The notes under the pieces: generated by a model
The model's database searches: none
What the model was told of the DNA's origin: nothing
Seen by the model: the letters and a program-made list of their open reading frames with translations, nothing else
DNA from: Helichrysum umbraculigerum
Taxonomy: Eukaryota; Streptophyta; Magnoliopsida; Asterales; Asteraceae
Reading direction: 5' to 3'
Assembly: GCA_949592205.1 (NCBI GenBank)
Contig: CATIUR010000005.1
Span: forward strand, 128,669,277 to 128,733,276
Length of the DNA: 64,000 nucleotides
In this document: piece by piece, positions 1 through 10,772 of the stretch
Position numbering within the stretch: position 1 is the first letter of the stretch
Layout of the letters: each line of letters starts with the position of its first letter
Made by a program: the position numbers and the translations under genes

Positions 1-671
1 GCTAGTGTCGCATGGCTCACGCCAGTTATGCGTCACTACGTCTGAGTGACGCATATGTCACGAACCGTCCATACGCGACACTTCATTAGTGCCGCTAAAA
101 CACTATACCGTCACTTCACAAGTGACGCAGTCAAAACACTTTCGGCAGAAACAACACGACACTCAATAGTGACGCTACCCTATAACTATCAGTAGAAACG
201 AGCGTCAGTAGTAACGAGCGTCACTCCTTTAGTGACGCCACCATATAACGTTCAGCAGAAACAAGCGACACTTCGTTAGTGCCGCTATCATCGGTAGAAA
301 CTTAACACTTTCAGTAGAAACGAATGACGTCCGGTTACTACTGATGACGTCACTGACCCTCATACCGTCACTTCATCAGTGACGCATACATGTATATACC
401 GACACTTGTCGAGTGTCGCCCCATGAACTGATTTACTCACTTACACCGTCACTCTATTAGTGACGCACTGTTTCACCACGACACTGTAATACCGTCACTA
501 TCATAGTGGCGCACTAATGAGAAATTATACTTGATAACGTCACTTACTTAGTGACGCACCCTATTAAATACCGACACTACTTAAGTGTCGCATACATCTC
601 GAAACAGATAACATAACACGACACTCCCTAAGTGCCGCATACCACACAGAAGTGACGCATACAAGTGACGC
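1..671. repeat. Array of short CpG-rich hairpins in LTR 0
   Basis: More than ten units of about 20 bases, each an inverted repeat such as CGTCACT-n4-6-AGTGACG, separated by variable spacers (for example near 110, 222, 368, 450, 538 and 570). Some units carry CGACACT with AGTGTCG instead, so both arms change together. The array probably continues left of the window. Confidence 0.8.
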
Positions 672-1371
672 TATAACAAGCTGATTGAAACTTACAATTT
701 ATACAAGTATGGAATATACTTAAAACGTAAACGTACTTTACTCGGCGTTACTTATACATGAAAATACTATACTTTTGGAAGTATACAACGATACTTGAAT
801 ACGTACAAGTTGATACTAAACTAAACGTGAGATTTCACTCACACACGCGTACGAGTTTTCACTCGGAAATACTTAGGAGATTACACTACAACGAACTTAC
901 ACTTGTACACTACTCGGGATTACATCTGATACGAACTTACAAGTTCACTTACTAGTTACGTGCTGGATTACACGTAAACTGATACGAACTTACATACGAA
1001 TACTTACGAGGTTTCACTCGTACCCTTTGGGGACTAAGCCCATTGGAACGTACACAAACGATACATGTTGTAATACAAACAAACGAACATACGAATATAC
1101 TTTACAACTGTACCACTACTATGAATACATAATAATAATGGATGGAATTATTATTATACACCGATAACAAACGAACCGTACAACTTTTATACAAACTACG
1201 ATTTACAAACGTACAAACAAACTTATGGACATTAACTAGTTTGGGAACAACTAGCATGGATACTTTACAAGTATTCCATTTACTTACTGAACCTTATGCG
1301 TATTAGGACGCTAAGGGTTGCTAGTTCGGGAATACTACTTGCTTACTTACTGCATTGTCTGCCAGACTCAG

Positions 1372-1931
1372 GTGAGTCTCACAGCCCCTACTTTACTGTT
1401 TTATACTCAGGGGTGAGATGCATTACTGTTTTACATGAACACACAAAACTTACTTGCTGCCATGATTTACTTATTGTATGAGAGTAACGATACGCCAATT
1501 GCATGAGTTTACGACTAATCCAATGAAATCCTCCTGAATCATAGTTGTTAGTTATGGAATTAAGCGCGAGTTTTAGTATATGGATCCATATGGGACTGAC
1601 AATCCCCGCCCGGGGTAGCAAGCACTACCACGAACCGTTCCTGTAGAAACGGGCGTTTCTTACTCGTTCCGTATGAATGTTTTGGATTACATTCATGAGG
1701 GGGGTACCGATATTTACTGTACGTTAAGCTTCAACTATGGTGGCTCATGGCGATTGTATCAAACGGTTTGCATAATCTGCAACCACCCACGTATTAAACA
1801 TAACCTGTGATCGTAAATTACTGGCTGGCTATGATTTACAAATACTACTTGTGTGTTCAAACTGTTTACTTACTTACAAACCTGTGAGATTCACCAACCT
1901 TTTGGTTGACCGTTTTAGTAATGCTTCTCAG
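1372..1931 (+). other. Candidate LTR-embedded intron
   Basis: The donor CAG/GTGAGT lies inside the palindrome GACTCAGGTGAGTC and the acceptor reads TTCTCAG/GTAC. The same pair, about 490-560 bases apart, occurs in the other chromovirus LTRs of the window. A hairpin (CAACC-TTTT-GGTTG, 1895-1908) sits shortly before the acceptor. Splicing is inferred from sequence only. Confidence 0.4.
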
Positions 1932-2220
1932 GTACACAGCATCAGTAGGGATGCCCAGCAGGATAAGCTTAATTAGCTCGAGTCGCATGCATTACAAGCT
2001 TGGAGATTTTACTACATTACTTTTGTACTAGATGTTATGCATTAGAATCTCTAGGAAATTACTGAACTCGAGCTTGTATTTTGAACTACTTATGTATTAA
2101 TGTAATAACTTTTCGAACGTCTCATTTAGAGTCGTTCACTGTATCCTTTGTGCTTGTGATTATTGATTAGTAACACCCAAACCATCGCTTCTGCAAACTG
2201 TTAAATTTGGGGGTGTTACA

Positions 2221-2846
2221 TCTTCCCACAAAGAGGTCTGTGTTAACCAGGAAGTTGAGATTGACGAATATTCATCCTTAGACTTAGGTTTTGATATATC
2301 TCAGCAGAAGATTCCAACTTCTGTCACTATTGAATTAAGTGGTCAACCCACACTTGACCCTAAGATATTATCAATCTTATCTAAGTACCCACATTACCTT
2401 AGACCTGCCACCCTACCAGAAGACGTTCCTTTCGGTATTGAAGTTTTCTCCTATCCACCAATGCCTTGGATGGATTTGAATGAGCGACTTCATTGCTTAG
2501 ATGAGTACTTCAGGTATGATCTTCCAGATATATTGCGAGCCTACCCCACTACTCTTTTCCAAAGTGTAGAAGTGGATGAGCGTCTCCAATATCCAGAAGA
2601 TCCTGAACTAGAAACTCCAACCTTGCCCAACACTGAATAAAGTAATAACCCACCAGAATCAAGTAATGAACATCACTTAGGAAACTTTCACAAGCCCAGT
2701 AGGAGAATAGATATCTGTGCAGATTTTCTTAGGAACCTTAAGATATCCGATTTCCCCTTTTCAACTGAGCAGAGGAAGACCTTTGTAGTGATTGATAGGA
2801 TAATAACATGTCTACATACTAACTACGATCAAAAAGATGAGTTATC
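2221..2846 (+). pseudogene. Unrecognised open frame of element alpha, 5' end removed by LTR insertion
   Basis: The frame is open from the LTR junction to a TAA at 2638-2640 (139 residues). It continues in the same frame for another 67 codons to a TGA near 2846, so a single in-frame stop may divide one longer protein. The composition looks protein-like: hydrophobic and charged residues alternate, and a stretch reads YPPMPWMDLNERLHCLDEYF. No zinc knuckle, protease or polymerase motif is visible. The start has been lost to the insertion of the chromovirus LTR. I do not recognise the family; its place in element alpha suggests a Gag-like or accessory product. Confidence 0.45.
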
Positions 2847-3305
2847 ATGAAATCAGAGTTAGACCTACTAATGGATCTAATAGCTAGCACCGAGTATCCA
2901 TCTGTTTCACAGATTAGGATTAATCGTTATGTTGCTGCCCTGATTGACGAGCTCGAATTTTGGATTAAGAGAGCCCCTATCACATATACTTTGATTCCAT
3001 GTGTTAAACTGTTCTTTGTTGATCCTGCCACCTATCTGATTAATGAACAGAGATCAATTTTCCCCGATTCTACTGAGGAAGCCATGGATTCTGCTTTCTT
3101 CCAAAAGAGAAAAGAAATCCATGTTAAGCTTGCTCAGTTGTTACTAACATCTAAAGTCCCTTTTACTGAGCAACAAAGGATATACATCAGAGAGATTTCA
3201 CAAGTAGTTCACTCTACTACTGGAAACCCTGATTCAGAAGAAGAAAAGGAATTTCAGCATGTCATCGGAGAATTGCTATTTGATACATGTTTTATAGACA
3301 CATGA
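2847..3305 (+). CDS. Unrecognised 152-residue ORF of element alpha
   Basis: The ATG at 2847 overlaps the end of the preceding open frame and lies in a different reading frame, so a frameshift may have split one longer gene. The product looks mostly helical: a Leu/Ile-rich start (SELDLLMDLIAS), a central aromatic segment (FWIKRAPITYTLIP) and a charged C-terminus rich in Glu. No known catalytic motif or zinc finger is visible. After its stop, protein-like but broken sequence goes on to about 3540, including a segment around 3380-3470 that reads like further coding sequence. It is probably a decayed protein of the Athila/Tat-like element. The function is unknown. Confidence 0.35.
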   Translation: MKSELDLLMDLIASTEYPSVSQIRINRYVAALIDELEFWIKRAPITYTLIPCVKLFFVDPATYLINEQRSIFPDSTEEAMDSAFFQKRKEIHVKLAQLLLTSKVPFTEQQRIYIREISQVVHSTTGNPDSEEEKEFQHVIGELLFDTCFIDT

Positions 3306-4183
3306 TTCAGGGATGGTATTTCAAATCCGAGGAAGGTAAGATGAGCATTTAACCAATACATTGATGCGTTACTAGCATTAGGTCAAGAAGAAAAAGAATT
3401 CTTACGAGAATTTGAGCGTTATTATATAAATCCCGCTGACCTGATTCATAGTATCATTAAAGCGCTTCAAGGTACGTTCGTTCTTCGCCACACTTTCTCG
3501 CATGTTTCAGGCTTATCTGAAAGTGCCGTCACAAGCACTGACAGATAAATGGTGATGGTCTAATGCAAATAAGTTTGAATATTTTGTTAATTAGGACAAA
3601 AATAATTTTAATTATATTTTCTTTTAATTTACTTTTATAAAAACAAAGAAAACGTTCTTTAAAGTTTAAACGCGTAAGTTTTTAAACGAATTTTCGTAAA
3701 CAGTCCAAACTTTTCAGAAATTTGACAAAGTTTTATTTTAAAATTTTGGAAAATTTATTTGGATTGGTTTTGAATTTTAAAGAACACAAAAAGATTTAAT
3801 AAAACGTATTTAAAAACGCAAATGTTTTCGCACGCGAATTAATGTTACGTTTTTAATATACGAATTTAAATACGAAAGTTTCGTGCGTATTTTGGTTGAT
3901 TTTCATAAAAAATATTTAAACTTTAAAAACCCAAGTATACGTTTCGTTTCGTTCGCATTTAAATTAAAAATGCAAATTAAAAATGCATAAAGAAAAGGAA
4001 GCTTCCACCACTTTTTACATAAAGTAAAAAACAACTTTTCTTCTTCTTCTTCTTCCCTAAGGCCGTAGCCACCATCACCATAGCCATTTCTCCATTTTTC
4101 CATCATGTTTCTTCAAATCAAGCTTCAAATCTTCCATCTTTTCATCTCTTTTGCATCTAGATCATCTTTACATCAAGATTGAG
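3306..4183 (+). other. Decayed coding remnant, AT-rich spacer and apparent 5' leader of the downstream gene
   Basis: 3306-3540 holds broken protein-like sequence. 3560-3960 is very AT-rich with no open frame. 3990-4183 is a pyrimidine-rich stretch (CTTCTTCTTC near 4040, many TCTTC and CATC runs) typical of a plant 5' untranslated leader, ending in GAG just before a GTATGA donor. A promoter for the downstream gene could lie in the AT-rich part, but no clear TATA box stands out. Confidence 0.4.
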
Positions 4184-5074
4184 GTATGATTCTAACCTAA
4201 AATCATTATTTTGCATACTTTTATAAAGTTAGGGTTTATACTTAGATCTTAGATTTTGATCATCAAGTTTCATGCGTTTTGCTTGCAAAGTGCTATATTC
4301 TTGATTGGAAACATGTTTGCAGAAGTAATTTGAGATTTCAATGGCTAGATTTGATGTTTTGATTTTGAAAGTTGACTTTTGGTTAGGGTTCTAGCAATTT
4401 TGACTTTCTTGATGATTATTTGCTTATGTGTGACTTTTCGATGATTAATTTGCGCTTAAAATGATTAGTTTACATGAGTAATTGATTATTAAGGTTTAAT
4501 AGGATTGATTAATTGCATGTTTATGAATTAAAGTAAGGCTTTTTATGCAAGACTATTTAATAACCATTACTTTAATTAAAAATATTTATTTTAAAATGAT
4601 ATTTATTTAGACTTGATGTAATTTGCTTCATAAAAATGCAATTAATAATATTTGAAGTGGCACTACTTTAATCAATAAAGTTAGTGAGATTTCAAATTAA
4701 TCATACTCAAATTAAAGTCTTATGCTTTAACCAAAATGATGGATAATAAATAAAATCGCTTTTCTTGCTTATTTTAAATCAAAGTAAGGTAATTATATGA
4801 TTTATGATCATGATGCTTGCTTGATTATTTGATTACTTAGCATATCTAGAAATATTCATCCTTAAGTAACCTTAGAAAATAGGAAAGTTGCGGTTCTGTT
4901 TATTTGGTTGGATTGCGAATTGTTGATTGCGGTTTTAGGAGAAATCATAGAAAAAATAATGGGATAATTGCAAAATCTAAAGCCTACATTTCGAATTATT
5001 TCTGAAAATTTGGAATAAATATTATATTGTTCAATTATTGTTATAAGATTTGTTTCCTTGTTTTTCTTAAACAG
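4184..5074 (+). other. Candidate intron in the 5' leader of the Athila-ORF-like gene
   Basis: The donor is GAG/GTATGA at 4184. The acceptor TTTCTTAAACAG ends at 5074, and the next three bases are the ATG of the long ORF. The 891 bases between are AT-rich, carry stops in all forward frames and contain a T-rich tract before the acceptor, as in plant introns. Env-like ORFs of some plant Ty3/gypsy elements are reported to be expressed from spliced subgenomic RNA, which fits. Splicing here is inferred. Confidence 0.5.
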
Positions 5075-6826
5075 ATGGACCCGATTCCACCTACTCTTGC
5101 TTATTTGGCCACAACTACACAAGAAAAGACTTTGATTCGGAGATGGCTAAAGAGGGCATTTGGAAGTAATCGGTACATAGTTTGGGAAGATATGGGGAAA
5201 CTTGGAGTTGAAGATAGGTTGAGAAAGTTGATAGGATACGAGGTCCAGGGACATGAGTTCAGCTCTTGGATCCAGCTTTTTAGCATTCGTGAGCCCATAT
5301 ACCCTGAGGTTGTTACTGAGTTCTTGATGACATTCGAGCTTGACCCAGAGTTAGAGATTGGTAATAACAAGAAGATAACATTTAGATACCGAGGGAAGAG
5401 CCAGAATGTATCCATTTCAGGCTTAGTTAGACACTTGGGATTATATTCAGCGGATCAGATTAGCTCAGATTTGTTTCTATATGGTCATCAGACGATTCCT
5501 CATTGTCCCGAGAGGAACCATAGGATCATTTGGAGTGAGCTGACGGGCACACATTATACTTGTGGTGCCAAGTCCTCGGCTCTGATTCTACCTCAGTTAC
5601 GTCTCCTACACAAGCTTATTGTTACATCTATTATGGGAAAGAAGGAGACCGGGCCGATAAATGGGGATGAGTTACATGTTATTGATGCTATCATGAGCCG
5701 CCAGAATATCAATGTGGCTTGCATTATTGCTGAGAGGATGGCAAAGGAGAAGAACTTGGACCTGACAAAGCATGTGTTTATGGGAGCTTTCATTACCAGA
5801 TTGTTGAGAGGGATGCGACTCTTGAAAAAGAGTCATGAGGCCGAGTATAGAGTGTCTTCCACTTCATTACCATGTGACTTGGACTACTGCAAGCAAATCC
5901 ATTTGATCACTGAGGGTTCTGAGAGACAGTGTTACTGGAAGGACACTGACGAGCTTATCCCTGGATGTTTCATGACCAGGAAGAGGGTCAGAGAGAAGGA
6001 TCTTGAGACTCCGATTGCTAATAGAGTGGATAGAGTACCGGCTGTGCCTAGGAGTACCTGGACACCAGTCAGGGATGCTGAGGTTGGGACATCAGGTCCC
6101 CGAGCTTAGATACGACATACAGATCCAGTCACTCCCATGACCCAGTACTTCACTTTGCACACGTTGGCTGTCAACAACGCGCATCAGGCACTTATAGCTA
6201 GGGCTTTAGGTATTCCAGCTCCCGAGCCGCTCCCGTACGAGTGTGTGCCACTACCACCAGTTCCACTACCATTCCACCATCCATTCCACCACCCTACTAC
6301 CATACCACCATACACTACCCATATACCACCTACTACTACCATTCCACCCACACGGTCGGTCGAGCAATGTTTATCGGTTGATGCTGCATTTCCACATCCT
6401 ACTGCATCAGCCCGTAGAGCCCATTCTTCTCAGCAGTCCGCAGGAGGAGAGGCCGTTGGTTCCTACCGACCAGATGTTGTTCATTTGGGTACTGATCCAT
6501 TCACTTTATCAGAGTTTCAGGGATTGTTGGCATTAGACCCTATACCTTCTGATGAGCTTCCTACAGAGGAGATACTTAGGCACATCTACAGATCCAAGAT
6601 GGAGCGCGATGGGATGACTTTTGAGGATTTCAGACAGTTGGCATTAGAGGATCCGATGAAGTTACCTGCTTGCTCCCTTAGAGATGTATTGATGCAGTAT
6701 AGGCAGGTGAGGTCAGAGGAACAGAGAGTCTCTAGTGGTCAGCAGTCAGTTGCCGAACCATCCTCAGTTCCTCACCCGGTTCAGCCTTCTGTTCAGGACT
6801 CTGATCAGGGTTCTCCAGCACCCTAG
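5075..6826 (+). pseudogene. Athila ORF-like protein gene with one in-frame stop
   Basis: The ATG directly after the candidate acceptor opens a frame of 583 codons, broken once by TAG at 6107-6109 (codon 345). The frame goes on unchanged to TAG at 6824-6826, so this is one gene with one nonsense codon. The N-terminal 270 residues resemble the plant Athila ORF1-type transposon protein family: a segment SWIQLFSIREPIYPEVVTEFL, then a long helical region with WSELTGTHY and INVACIIAERMAKEKNL. No transmembrane segment or signal peptide is obvious. The part after the stop contains a Pro/His/Thr-rich tract (around 6240-6350) and an acidic segment. Position near the 3' end, after an intron, matches env-like ORFs of Athila-type elements, but an envelope function is not shown. 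The family assignment is from memory of its general pattern. Confidence 0.55.
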
Positions 6827-9020
6827 ATCTGTGCACCCATATCTACATACTTACTATTTCCTCTATTCCATACTTTTGACTTATTGTGTGGTTGTGGAAC
6901 TTTACTTTGTTATACTTTTGGGACATGAACTCTCAGACACAGTCTGTTTAGTTTCTTTATCTTTCAGTATTTAGTTATCAGTTATTTAGTTTACTTATTA
7001 TGTTTTAATTTCTGTTTTTCTTAGCCTAGAATAAGTGAAATGTGTTTGTGCAAATGAGAATTGAGGAAAGGAGATGCCGTTCGTTCACGAAGAAACTGCT
7101 TTCTGCATGGAATCGACCAAGAAACTTAAGTCACCTGCAGATCGCCGCTTCTTTCTATAACACATCTCCCCGTCTCTACCTTAGGGAAGTTCCTTTCTTT
7201 TTGTCACGATTTTCGCCATTACCATATATCCAACTATGCCTAAATTCTAAGTGTGGGATTCCATCCCACAAAATTTTTTGAAACACTTAAAATTGTTCCA
7301 CTATTTCAAAACCTAAGTGTGGGATTTTTCCCGAAGAAAATCCTATGTCTTAGCAATGAACATTGAGGACAATGTTGTTTTAAGTGTGGGATACACGGTA
7401 TATAAATACCGCAAGTTTATATTTGCCTGTCCAAAGTAATACTTCCGTTTTCATTCAAACTTTTTCAAAATTTTTCGCAAAACCAACCCAAAAGGTTGAG
7501 ATTTTTAATCACCAAAAGCATTCGAAAACCCAACCTCGATGGTGTTCGACATCCATTCGGTTGATTTTGAATATTTTTCAAAAGATTTTAGTCTTAGAAA
7601 ATTCTTTTAAAGAGATAAACCTTCTGTCAAAATAAATAAATTGCTTTGGAAAGTAAGATAAGGCAAAGATAAGAACGTATCTTAAACTAAAATTGAGAAA
7701 TCCTCTAGGCATCGCATGACTTGGTGCATATGACCCTTTGATTGTGAGGTACTTGAGCCTTTAATAAGCATTCACTTTTAATGCTTCACTTTCGTTTCTG
7801 AGTGTGCGCCGATGCATGTGTCTTTGAATTAGAACTTGCTCCTGTAATGCATTTCGAGACCATACCAATGAGTGCCGTTAGATGATCTCGACATTTATTA
7901 GGATTAACCCATTTCTTTCATATCTTTTCAAAGCCAACCCTTCCAACTTTCTTTCTAAGATTGTTGATGATCCGATTAGAAAACCCTTTGCGCCTTAGCC
8001 CATTTCATTTCTCTAAACCCTAAAACACTTCCCCACAACACAAACACTTTCCCACCAAACACCATTCCAGCTCGTGAATCTTCATAGATCATAAGTAAAG
8101 GACTGCTTGAGATATCTTTCTATTGGTGTCTCATCTTCAAACATCTCTCCATACCTATCAAGAGTTTGAAAGAAAGAAATCCGAAAAGAAGAAACGGTAC
8201 AAAAGCGGAGTAGTACCCATCACAAAGATATTATCCGCAGAAGACAGTACGAAAAATTGATACTTGTCAAAAGAGAAGTCAAAGATGTCTCACTATACGA
8301 AGGATCTCCAAGGTCATAAAAAGAAAGAAAAAGAAAAAGAAAAAGAAAAAGAAAAGCAGACCTTGGAAAAACTCCTAGAAGACCTCAAATAAGAAGACTA
8401 CTCTCCAAAGAAGAAAAATCCGTTAGATCTCAAAAAGAAACATCAAAAGAAGAGATTGTTCCTCTAGGAGATGAGTCTACTCTAGTAGTTATCTCAAGTG
8501 AAACTTTCTTTGATCTCTGAAAAAACTCCGAGTCTGAAGCTCCAAAACCCTAAAACCATTGACCAAACTACCCCTATCCTTACCCACTTTACCCTTACTC
8601 ACACAACCCATTAAAATGCTTTGGGATAATTAGCACCGTTCTCAAAGGAGTGGTGGAGATTCGATTCTCGACCAAGCCTATGACGATAAGCACTGCATGA
8701 CTGGCAATGAGCGATTTCGTTTCGATAGATTATAGGTAACCCGATACACTTTGAGTGAATTGAGTGACCCACTTGTGAGAATCGCCCAGTCATGTACATC
8801 TACGTCTCGAGAGTTGCAAAGTATGCCAAAAAGGGTTGATCAATTTTACATTTAAGTATAGTTAATTTTTGTTGATGCTTACTTTCCGAAAAGATTTATC
8901 TACTTTGAAGAAAGTGACTTTCTGCGGAAGATACTCTAAGCATCCAAAATTATTTTTCAAAAATTATTTTTCTAAATGAGGTTTGCTTGAGGACAAGCAA
9001 AAGCTTAAGTGTGGGATATT
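6827..9020 (+). other. 3' non-coding region of element alpha up to the polypurine tract
   Basis: No convincing gene. The region contains four copies of TAAGTGTGGGAT or a near match (7249, 7314, 7381, 9006), GAGGACAATG near 7364, a purine tract of AAAAAG units at 8319-8355 and mixed A-rich sequence. The last copy at 9006-9017 lies against the LTR start at 9021 and is the likely functional polypurine tract. Long 3' non-coding stretches of this type are usual in Athila/Tat elements. Confidence 0.5.
8319..8355 (+). repeat. Purine microsatellite (AAAAAG)n
   Basis: An uninterrupted A/G run made of AAAAAG-like units within the 3' non-coding region of element alpha. Confidence 0.8.
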
Positions 9021-9690
9021 TGATGTGTCACAAAAAGTCACGTTTTTACATGCATTAATTGTCCCATATTTAGCTCTTTTCTAACAAATACATCTTAAAA
9101 TCATCATTATTCAATAACTTTTGTTAGAAAGGTATAAACTTGTCGGTCTTTTGAAAATCAAGCAAAAAGGGCGGAAAACTGACCTAAATAGGCACCGTTT
9201 TGAGCCTAACCCTAATTCCACTATAAACTTCATGCCAGAACCTCATAATTGTATTATTTTGTAGCTATGGAGATTATGAGAACGTGGATATATGGATTGC
9301 TCAAGATGGATCAAGGATGAGAGAGTTACGCAGCAAACAGCACAACCGAAGACTACGAAACGTATTCTGGACACACCTGGGCTCTGCACCTCCAATTTCT
9401 ACCAAATTGGCATCATTAGAAGCGTAACAGAATTACGAGACCGTAGGCGAAAGAAGCAAGTCAAACGGACGTGAAACGAAGAAGATACGACCTTCCGAAG
9501 CAACGAGAAAAGTCAGAAAAATCACACGGCCTAGCACATGGCCACCACCCAGCCATGTACGGCCTTGGTGAATCCGTGTACGGCCCTGTTTAGGCCGTGT
9601 ATGGCCCTGTCCCTTCTTGTGGTCTCTCGTTTTGCTTCGTTCACTTGTACGTGCATGCTTGTGGACTTGTACTCTTGCATCCTTGGTTGC

Positions 9691-9700
9691 CTATAAATAG
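9691..9700 (+). promoter_or_regulatory. TATA box of the alpha LTR
   Basis: CTATAAATAG, followed within 60 bases by a CT-rich stretch (TCTCTCACTTTCTCTCTC) typical of a plant retrotransposon transcription start and leader. The identical box occurs at the matching place in the beta LTR (38524). Confidence 0.65.
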
Positions 9701-10772
9701 AGCACCTCTCATCCTCATTTCACACACCATTTCTTCACAAGAAATCTCTCACTTTCTCTCTCACACACTCTTTCTCTCTCTAGTTTAGATTAGGTTAGTT
9801 TCACTCTCTATAGAATTAGAGAGATGTAGGCACGGTTCGAATGGGGAAGATAGCTGTAGCTTGGGAATTTTATTGTATTGAAGTTTTCAAGATTCTAGCT
9901 TGTACTACTCAATGTTACGCTGCTTAAATACTGGTTATTACTTATTCCTTTACTTACAGTTATTATGTTTTGTTTGCATGATATCTTTGTTTGTGCTGCG
10001 AATATTGCCATGCTATTTACGTAGTTTAATACGGTGATTGTTGGAATGTAGATATTAGGATTATGGATAATATTTAATTCATTGGGGTACTCATTATGAA
10101 ATAACGGAAGTAACGTTTTACGACTTTCATTTGTATAGCGCCGGAAACATCACTAATGTGTGGAGTACGGAACGTGGAAGCTATGAAAGTCTTGGGCACA
10201 ATCCGTTGTGGAATAATGTTCCCAATATTATGATTGGTGATTGTTTTGATGTGTATCTGGTTGAGTTTTACATGAATATAGACTTAATAAAGTGTCCACC
10301 CTTTCCAGTCTTTTACGTGACTATTGCCTTAGGATAGGATCTGATCAACCCTAATACTACGTAGATATAGTTATCTCATATTACCATATGAAGCTATGAA
10401 TATTCCGTAATTTGGCATAGTACTTCGTATAGCGTTGGAAACACCTCGTGTGGAGTACAAATACATGGAAGCTAAGGAACTGCCGTAGGTTTATTTCATC
10501 GTGGAATACCTAGAAGTCACCCTTTTAGAATATGGGTCTAGGAACAATAAAGCTGTGGAAATGCTCGCTGCACCGTACACCGTTAGTACACCAAGGTTAA
10601 AATACAGCTATGGAAATGCTCGCTGCACCGTACATCGTTAGTACACCAAGGTTAACATGTGAAACTACTTTAATGTACAGTACACCGTTAGTATGCCTTG
10701 AGTCTGGAACACTGTGGATATGCCAAATGCACTGTACACCGTGAGTATACCTTGAGTCTGGAACACTGTGGA

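Larger units (their letters stand above)
1..2220 (+). mobile_element. 3' portion of a Tekay/Del-like chromovirus LTR (LTR 0), left end outside the window
   Basis: The block ends in the GGGGGTGTTACA terminus shared with the other chromovirus LTRs here, preceded by the same TGATTAGTAACACCCAAA stretch and the same order of modules: hairpin array, GACTCAGGTGAGTC palindrome, CCTGTGAGATTCACC hairpin, CTCAGGTAC. At 2221 the sequence changes to an unrelated open frame that has no start, so the LTR interrupts Athila/Tat-like element alpha. Whether it is a solo LTR or the 3' LTR of an element further left cannot be told. The many short ORFs inside it are not genes. Confidence 0.85.
2221..9020 (+). mobile_element. 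3' part of the internal region of Athila/Tat-like element alpha
   Basis: The block lies between the inserted chromovirus LTR and an LTR beginning TGATGTG at 9021. The junction with that LTR carries the GAGGACAAGCAAAAGCTTAAGTGTGGGAT-type stretch that precedes 3' LTRs in Athila/Tat-lineage plant elements. It holds two unrecognised ORF remnants, a spliced-looking Athila-ORF-like gene and a long 3' non-coding stretch. No reverse transcriptase or integrase of this element is in the window, so it may be non-autonomous or simply cut by the LTR on its left. Confidence 0.65.

Noticed and set aside
758..1621. Short ORFs of 60-77 codons in the first 1.6 kb
   Set aside because: They lie inside an LTR, show no domain, and have tyrosine-, threonine- and histidine-rich composition that follows the base composition.
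6137..6826. 229-codon Pro/His-rich ORF as a separate gene
   Set aside because: It is in the same frame as the upstream ORF, nine codons after a single TAG, and has no leader of its own, so it was joined with 5075-6109 as one broken gene.
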